A DNA stretch of 64,000 bases from CAZPXZ01 sp965221505 (GTDB lineage: Bacteria; Pseudomonadota; Alphaproteobacteria; Rhodobacterales; CAZPXZ01). The notes under the pieces are model-generated. The model was not told the DNA's origin. It made no database searches and saw only the letters and a program-made list of their open reading frames with translations. How positions within the stretch are numbered: the first letter of the stretch is position 1; every line of letters starts with the position of its first letter. A program made the position numbers and the translations under genes. Positions 62,901 through 64,000 of the stretch are shown in pieces. Location of the stretch: positions 806,001 to 870,000 of the forward strand of contig CBDCSI010000001.1 of assembly GCA_965221505.1 (NCBI GenBank). The letters run 5' to 3'.

Positions 62901-64000
62901 CATCTACGGAGCGTCGGCAAATCTGGCGGTGGAGGCGACCGGGAGTTCGACCAGCGAGTATGACGTAACGGCGTCGGGAGGCGAACTGGTGAATACTGTC
63001 GGGTGGGTAACGCTCGGCCTTTCACTCGACCAGTACATCGAAGACCTGGCCGGAAACCCGATGAGAATATCGTCCCCAAGCGGCGACAACACCTACAGAC
63101 TCAGCAACCGTGCGCCGACGGTAGCGTCGATTACCAGACTGTCTTCCGCGACGTCGGCCGCAGACAGTGTCTCTTGGCGGGTGAGATTCTCCGAGCCGGT
63201 TCGCTCGCTGGATCCGTACGACTTTACCTTGAGCGGTACGTCGGCCAGACTGTCGGTTGCGGCGACGGGAGCTTTGAGTCCCGGTCCCGAGTATGACGTC
63301 ACTGCGTCGGGCGGAGATCTGGCCGGACTGAACGGGACCGTGACGCTGGAGTTTGCGGCCGGACAGGATATCGAGAACCTGGAGGGCAACTCGCTGACCG
63401 TCACGACACCGAGCGGCATCAGGGAAAACACGTACCGGATGGACAACATTGCGCCGACGGTGGCGTCGCTCGCTCGCTCGTCTCCGGCCTTGTCGCCGAC
63501 GAACGAGGACAGTGTCGTGTGGCGAGTGACGTTCTCGGAAGCGGTCCGCGAAGTGGACGCAACCGACTTCGCGGTGATCGGAACGACGGCAAGTCTGGCG
63601 GTGTCGGCCGCGGGGACGGCGGGCAGCGAGTATGACGTCACCGCGTCGGGTGGAGATCTGGCCGAAACGAACGGGCCGGTCGCGCTGGCGTTCGCAAGCG
63701 GACAGAACGTCAGGGACCTGGCCGGAAACGCGCTAACGAGCACGACTCCGAGCGGCACGAACGACACCGACCTGGCGATGGACAACGTTGCGCCGGTCGT
63801 AACGCTCAGCGGTGTGCCGACGCAGACGACCGAAGAGTTTGTAGTGACGATGACGCTTTCGGAACCGGTTACCGGTTTCGACGCGAGCGACGTCGCGGTC
63901 ACCGGCGGGACGGCATCGCAGTTCGCCCCGAGTCCGACCGAAAGCGGTGTCTACACTGCGTTGATCACCCCGAGTGCGGATTACACGGTCGAGATCCCGG
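50914..64000 (+). CDS. Giant Ig-like repeat surface protein 2 (partial, runs off window)
   Basis: 4,362 codons are visible with no stop, and the frame is unbroken to the window edge. From GTG 50914 there is a 29-residue extension before M (51001); the hydrophobic signal segment ends ATA-A at about 51064, matching gene 1. A shorter start at ATG 51001 is possible but lacks a good binding site and shortens the basic n-region. Modules follow the gene 1 order exactly: three divergent modules, a B-like module, then A-runs of 4, 7, 6, 7 and 6 split by B modules at 53803, 56467, 58804, 61465 and 63790. There is one visible Cys in the first module, where gene 1 has Tyr. The frame is intact where gene 1 has its 1-bp insertion. 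By homology the unseen 3' end should encode more modules and a barrel. Role inferred as for gene 1: a giant surface adhesin or fibre. Confidence 0.85.
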   Translation, partial: MRNALCLAIDAVSIWKGRGSRKAALRFGAMRATLLSAVLLYVCTAVPATAAPQIERWTRSDPDTDSAVYNVDRLTWRLEFNEDVFNLDAGDFRCQGISSADISVQRVDGAVYRVTVSGGNMSSRDGTVRLNVKDDHNIRNGNGERLPNGKRFGTVVNEQSYNVRNKPYVLRVERHDPSSYDTNRNSLVWKYAFSEPVRSVGTDDFTVSSSDSNIRVTSVTQQGSDQDKYLITVSGGKLRRLNGLVSIGLADDNNIRDRNGGHRLVTNEPQNGGEVTYRLDNKRPRLAWLRRYDPDSKRVNVGDLTWLATFDEVVDISSSAVELKRFDSRRNLLTSRYRGAPTSLVRDPDNPRQWFVSYDDLGPVETSLALSWNPTRVRDPAGNTWAGSLAIRAHKLSSYYDGLYYDLDNSPPYVSFYGFPEHSTSGWIDFQFDWHESVTGFSERDVRLSGAPAGGTSFRVQSDAVGRRHYVSLNSTREGELTVTVPIGSVTDENGNENDGSFSRTVLLDWTAPRVSSIVRMKPAGSPTHWDTLTWRVTFSEFVREVHSSDFRLNGSSARLFVSAQGNSGKEYDVTASGGDLAGLDGPVTLEFADGQRILDKVGNPLTETSPTGSNESTYVLDNTGLTVSSIVRQDPRASAVNADSVTWRVTFSERALQVDPTDFRVSGTTGTLSVEAIGNSGREFDVTASGGDLSGRSGVVTLQFASGQNILDAVGNWLSDTAPGGANENAYELDNQAPRIASVLRSSPAVSPTDEDRLAWRVTFSEDVREVDSSDFSIGDQAASLAVEANEGSAREYVVKASGGDLAQLDGAVTLELASGQDIEDAVGNVLTNGTPTGRNDNTFVLDNTAPGIASVVRQAPLKSATNADALTWRVTFSEGVREVDATDFFVSGTTAGLAVAATPGSAREYDVTASGGDLAELNGTVRLELAPDQDIRDAVGSGLASTEPAGVDENDFALDNVAPSVTVSGVPSHTTSAFMATMTFSEPVPALSVDDVTVVGATVTAFSRSPADGRVYTAVVLPYADYAVAVLAGAVSDAAGNPNSVEIASGTYASDTSAPTVTSVVRRHPSSSPTGSDSLTWRVSFSEGVRAVDAADFTVDGTSAILSVSPNWISTSEYDVTASGGDLAGLDGTVTLALSAGQDIDDEAGNALADIKPSGIDDNAYVLDNTAPTVSDVIRRDPSSSPTSSDSLKWRVRFSEGVRGVDASDFGLAGSTAITSVSVTGISISEYDVTVSTDDPAGFGASVRLNFASGHDVEDLAGHALSNTTPSGADESVFEWDAAAPTVVSIVRQYPAASTTAADSLTWRVTFSEGVREVDATDFGLEGTTANLLVAAIGASTREFEVVALDGDLPGLNGPVTLRLETTADIEDLAGNALTNTTPSGADENTYFLDNLAPTVTSIVRESPPVSPTATDSLTWRLTFSEAVRKLDSADFTVSGIGTGGFVLWLNPVSANAFDATVWGGGLAWLSGEVSLAIKTNGIIEDLAGNALTDTKPSGANDSTYVVDNAAPKVASIARQSPNSSSTNADSVVWRVKFDESVSGVDAPDFVVNGTTANLSVAANGSSTREYDVTASGGDLAGLNDTVTLTFAAAQNVEDLSGNALADTTPVGTNDNIFVLDNIAPTVASIVRRTPAASPTNADSVTWRVTFSEGMGEVGAADFVVGGTTASLSVAVRGSSTEEYDVTASGGDLAGLDRDVTLSFAPAQGIKDLAGNALTNTTPSGAREDAFVMDNTAPRVSSIVRHTPFSYTTNADSVTWRVKFSDGIGEVDADDFVVTGTTASLSVSANGSSTREYDVTASGGDLAGLDGDVSLSFAPAQGVKDLAGNALTNTTPSGAKEYAFVMDNTAPRVSLSGVPAEAEGRFWVTINFSEFVTGFTLHGIGVIGGLVAEFGQSPTDSRVFLAQIVPWRTHYTVVVLAGAATDIAGNGNALESASGRRSPRDDTAPTVTEIVRQAPSGSPTNADRVTWRVKFDEGVADVDATDFTVDGTTASLAVAANWISKSEYDVTASGGDLAGLDGTVTLGFADAQDIEDAAGKSLSNTTPSGTDDDTFVLDNVPPTVTSIVRLNPTSSPTGADSVTWRVTFSEAVTDVDASDFALSGSTANLTVVGSGSLDNAYDVTASGGDWAELNGTVTLAFSTGQVVRDMAGNALTNTTPGGADEKTWQVDKIAPSLASVVRQAPTESRTDADSLTWRVTFSEAVTGVEVSDFAVTGTTAGLTVAANGSSTSEYDVTASGGDLAELNGTVTLALAVGHEIEDAFGNALTSGQANDPPPAGDSAFVVDNVEPDVSSIVRWAPAASPTDADAVTWRVTFSEGVRNVDASDFAVSGTTATLAVSANGSSAREYDVKASGGDLAGLNGTVALAIGTGSDIGDLAGNALSGTAPGGTNENEYAIDNAAPTVASVVRLTPTASPANADSVTWRVTFSEAVRDVDEDDFTLSGTTAILAVAASGSSNLEIDVTASGGDLAGLNGVVTLGFATGLDIRDLSGNALTNTRPSGADEREYLIDNVAPTVTSVARGDPSASPTGADTVTWRVSFSEAVVDVDGADFTVSGTTASLSVVARGSLSLDYDVSASGGDLAGANGVVALTFAASQNVADLAGNALKNTTPSVINNNVYVMDNVAPSVSLSGVPTQTTSGFTATITFSEPVVGFALDDIEVTGVWAYLNPQDSADPRVYTAVIFPTADYTVAIAANAVSDAAGNGNSGVSASGKYASDTVAPTVTSVTRQVPSASPTGADSVTWRVTFSEGVTGVDATDFILSGTTASLSVAANSRSTSEYDVTASGGDLATLNSAATLEIAAEQDIEDLAGNALADTTPTGTVQDAFVVDNAAPTVSSVVRHAPSSSPTGADSLTWRVVFSEAVRGVDASDFSLSGTTARLSVSASGDPTGEYDVTASGGDLARLNGAVTLTFAAGQSVEDLAGNALTDTTPIFVNEHSYVLDAEAPSVASVARQDPAVSRTDADSLTWRVTFSEDVREVDATDFVAFGTTATLSVVANGHSSREYDVTAAGGDLAGLNGQVKLAFADGQYLVDRVGNALTDTALAGSDHDTYVIDNASPTVTSVVRHAPSSSPTNADSVTWRVTFSEGMREVDQADFVVRGTTAGLSVVANGNSTREYDVTVSGGDLAELNAAVTLTFAVEQEMEDAVGFALTNTTPSGANEHSVVLDNAAPTVTSIARLTPTVSPTRADGLTWRVTFSEDVREIDANDFGLNGTTAGLEVAARDGSSREYDVTASGGDLAALDGTVALTIATAWNVVDTAGNALAVTTPVGTGDNTYVLDNAPPTVASIDRLTPQSSPTDADSVTWRVTFSEDVRKVDASDFSLSGTTAALTVKANGSSDREYDVTASGGDLAGLNDTVTLSFAQGQDIEDLAGNALTSATPGGTGGGSYVVDNAAPTVASVVRQTPFASPTAADSVTWRVTFSEDVGDVDQSDFGLSGTTARLAVEANGSSLSEYDVTASGGDLAGLNGTVTLSLLDAQNVTDLAGNALSSGIPSGSSKVAYELDNVAPGVVLSGVSAQTDRAFAVTVTFSEPVGGFTESDLAVVGGVISNFAQSPTDSRVYTAKVTPSANYSVAVPAGAATDAAGNGNTGATASGSFSIDTTAPALISITRQAPSSSSTNADRLTWRVRFDEAVREVDAQDFTVSGTTANLEVEANWISTSEVDVSAYGGDLAGLNDTVGLTLSSAQDIEDLAGNALRIRAPGGPGDDVYVVDNAAPTVASIARHTPTTSPTGADSVTWRVTFSEAVREVDATDFSVSGSTATLSVAANGSSTREYDVTASDGDWEALNGTVTLAFASGHEIRDAAGNALTNATPSGANENTWEVDRKSPAVTSIVRQYPSRSLTNSNRLTWRVTFTEGVSGVDPADFAVDGTTASLAVRANGNSTVEYDVTATGGNLAWLNGTVALAVAEGHDIVDRAGNALAVTTRGGQSPGSDNAFVVDNVPPVLTSYMRLDPPESPTSADRLTWRVTFSEGVSRVDATDFGIYGASANLAVEATGSSTSEYDVTASGGELVNTVGWVTLGLSLDQYIEDLAGNPMRISSPSGDNTYRLSNRAPTVASITRLSSATSAADSVSWRVRFSEPVRSLDPYDFTLSGTSARLSVAATGALSPGPEYDVTASGGDLAGLNGTVTLEFAAGQDIENLEGNSLTVTTPSGIRENTYRMDNIAPTVASLARSSPALSPTNEDSVVWRVTFSEAVREVDATDFAVIGTTASLAVSAAGTAGSEYDVTASGGDLAETNGPVALAFASGQNVRDLAGNALTSTTPSGTNDTDLAMDNVAPVVTLSGVPTQTTEEFVVTMTLSEPVTGFDASDVAVTGGTASQFAPSPTESGVYTALITPSADYTVEIP
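51064..52446 (+). repeat. Divergent N-terminal Ig-like modules (gene 2)
   Basis: Boundaries fall at 51064, 51412, 51760 and 52144: 116, 116, 128 and 101 residues. The third module is 9 bp longer than in gene 1, which fully explains why the gene-to-gene offset changes from 49,347 to 49,356 bp. Identity to gene 1 here is clearly lower than around 56-57 kb, so the tips of the two proteins are diverging. Confidence 0.75.
52447..64000 (+). repeat. Ig-like A/B array of gene 2 (visible part)
   Basis: Thirty A modules and five B modules, the last cut by the window end, match gene 1 one for one. Segment lengths (1,356, 2,376, 2,049, 2,373 and 2,037 bp) equal or nearly equal those of gene 1, including the unusual 2,049-bp six-module segment, which carries the same small insertion before the linker (GQANDPPPAGDSAF here, GQANEPPQAGDSAF in gene 1). 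Confidence 0.85.

Overview
The window is almost entirely two tandem, same-strand, very large genes made of repeated Ig-like modules. The DNA is GC-rich. The first gene carries a Sec-type signal peptide at one end and a C-terminal autotransporter-like beta-barrel ending in phenylalanine at the other. That combination points to a Gram-negative bacterium, probably a proteobacterium. I cannot name the genus.

Layout. Positions 1-911 hold no gene I can support. A small Cys-rich (zinc-knuckle-like) protein lies at 912-1244. A promoter-like element and a 22-codon leader reading frame (1499-1636) lead into giant gene 1 (1630-49777). If one extra A near 6521-6523 is ignored, gene 1 is 16,048 codons long. 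It contains a signal peptide, three divergent N-terminal modules, then about 137 further Ig-like modules, a linker and a beta-barrel. Three main module types are visible: A (113 aa, 339 bp), B (96 aa, 288 bp) and C (114 aa, 342 bp). A hairpin overlaps the stop codon, and a 1.1-kb gap without a convincing gene follows. A second promoter-like element then leads into giant gene 2 (50914 to beyond 64000), which runs off the window.

The two giant genes are collinear module for module over all of gene 2 that is visible. The offset is 49,356 bp before the gene 1 frameshift and 49,355 bp after it, so the arrangement is a tandem gene duplication. Gene 1 has a higher-order repeat of 11 A + 3 B modules (4,593 bp), a homogenised run of 16 A modules (exactly 5,424 bp) and a 22-module C block (exactly 7,524 bp).

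Functional inference: both are probably exported surface fibres or adhesins, with the Ig-like array as a very long stalk and the barrel as outer-membrane anchor/translocator. I see no type I secretion genes, RTX nonapeptides or two-partner transporter in the window. The main uncertainties are whether the frameshift in gene 1 is real and whether the repeat number is assembled correctly.
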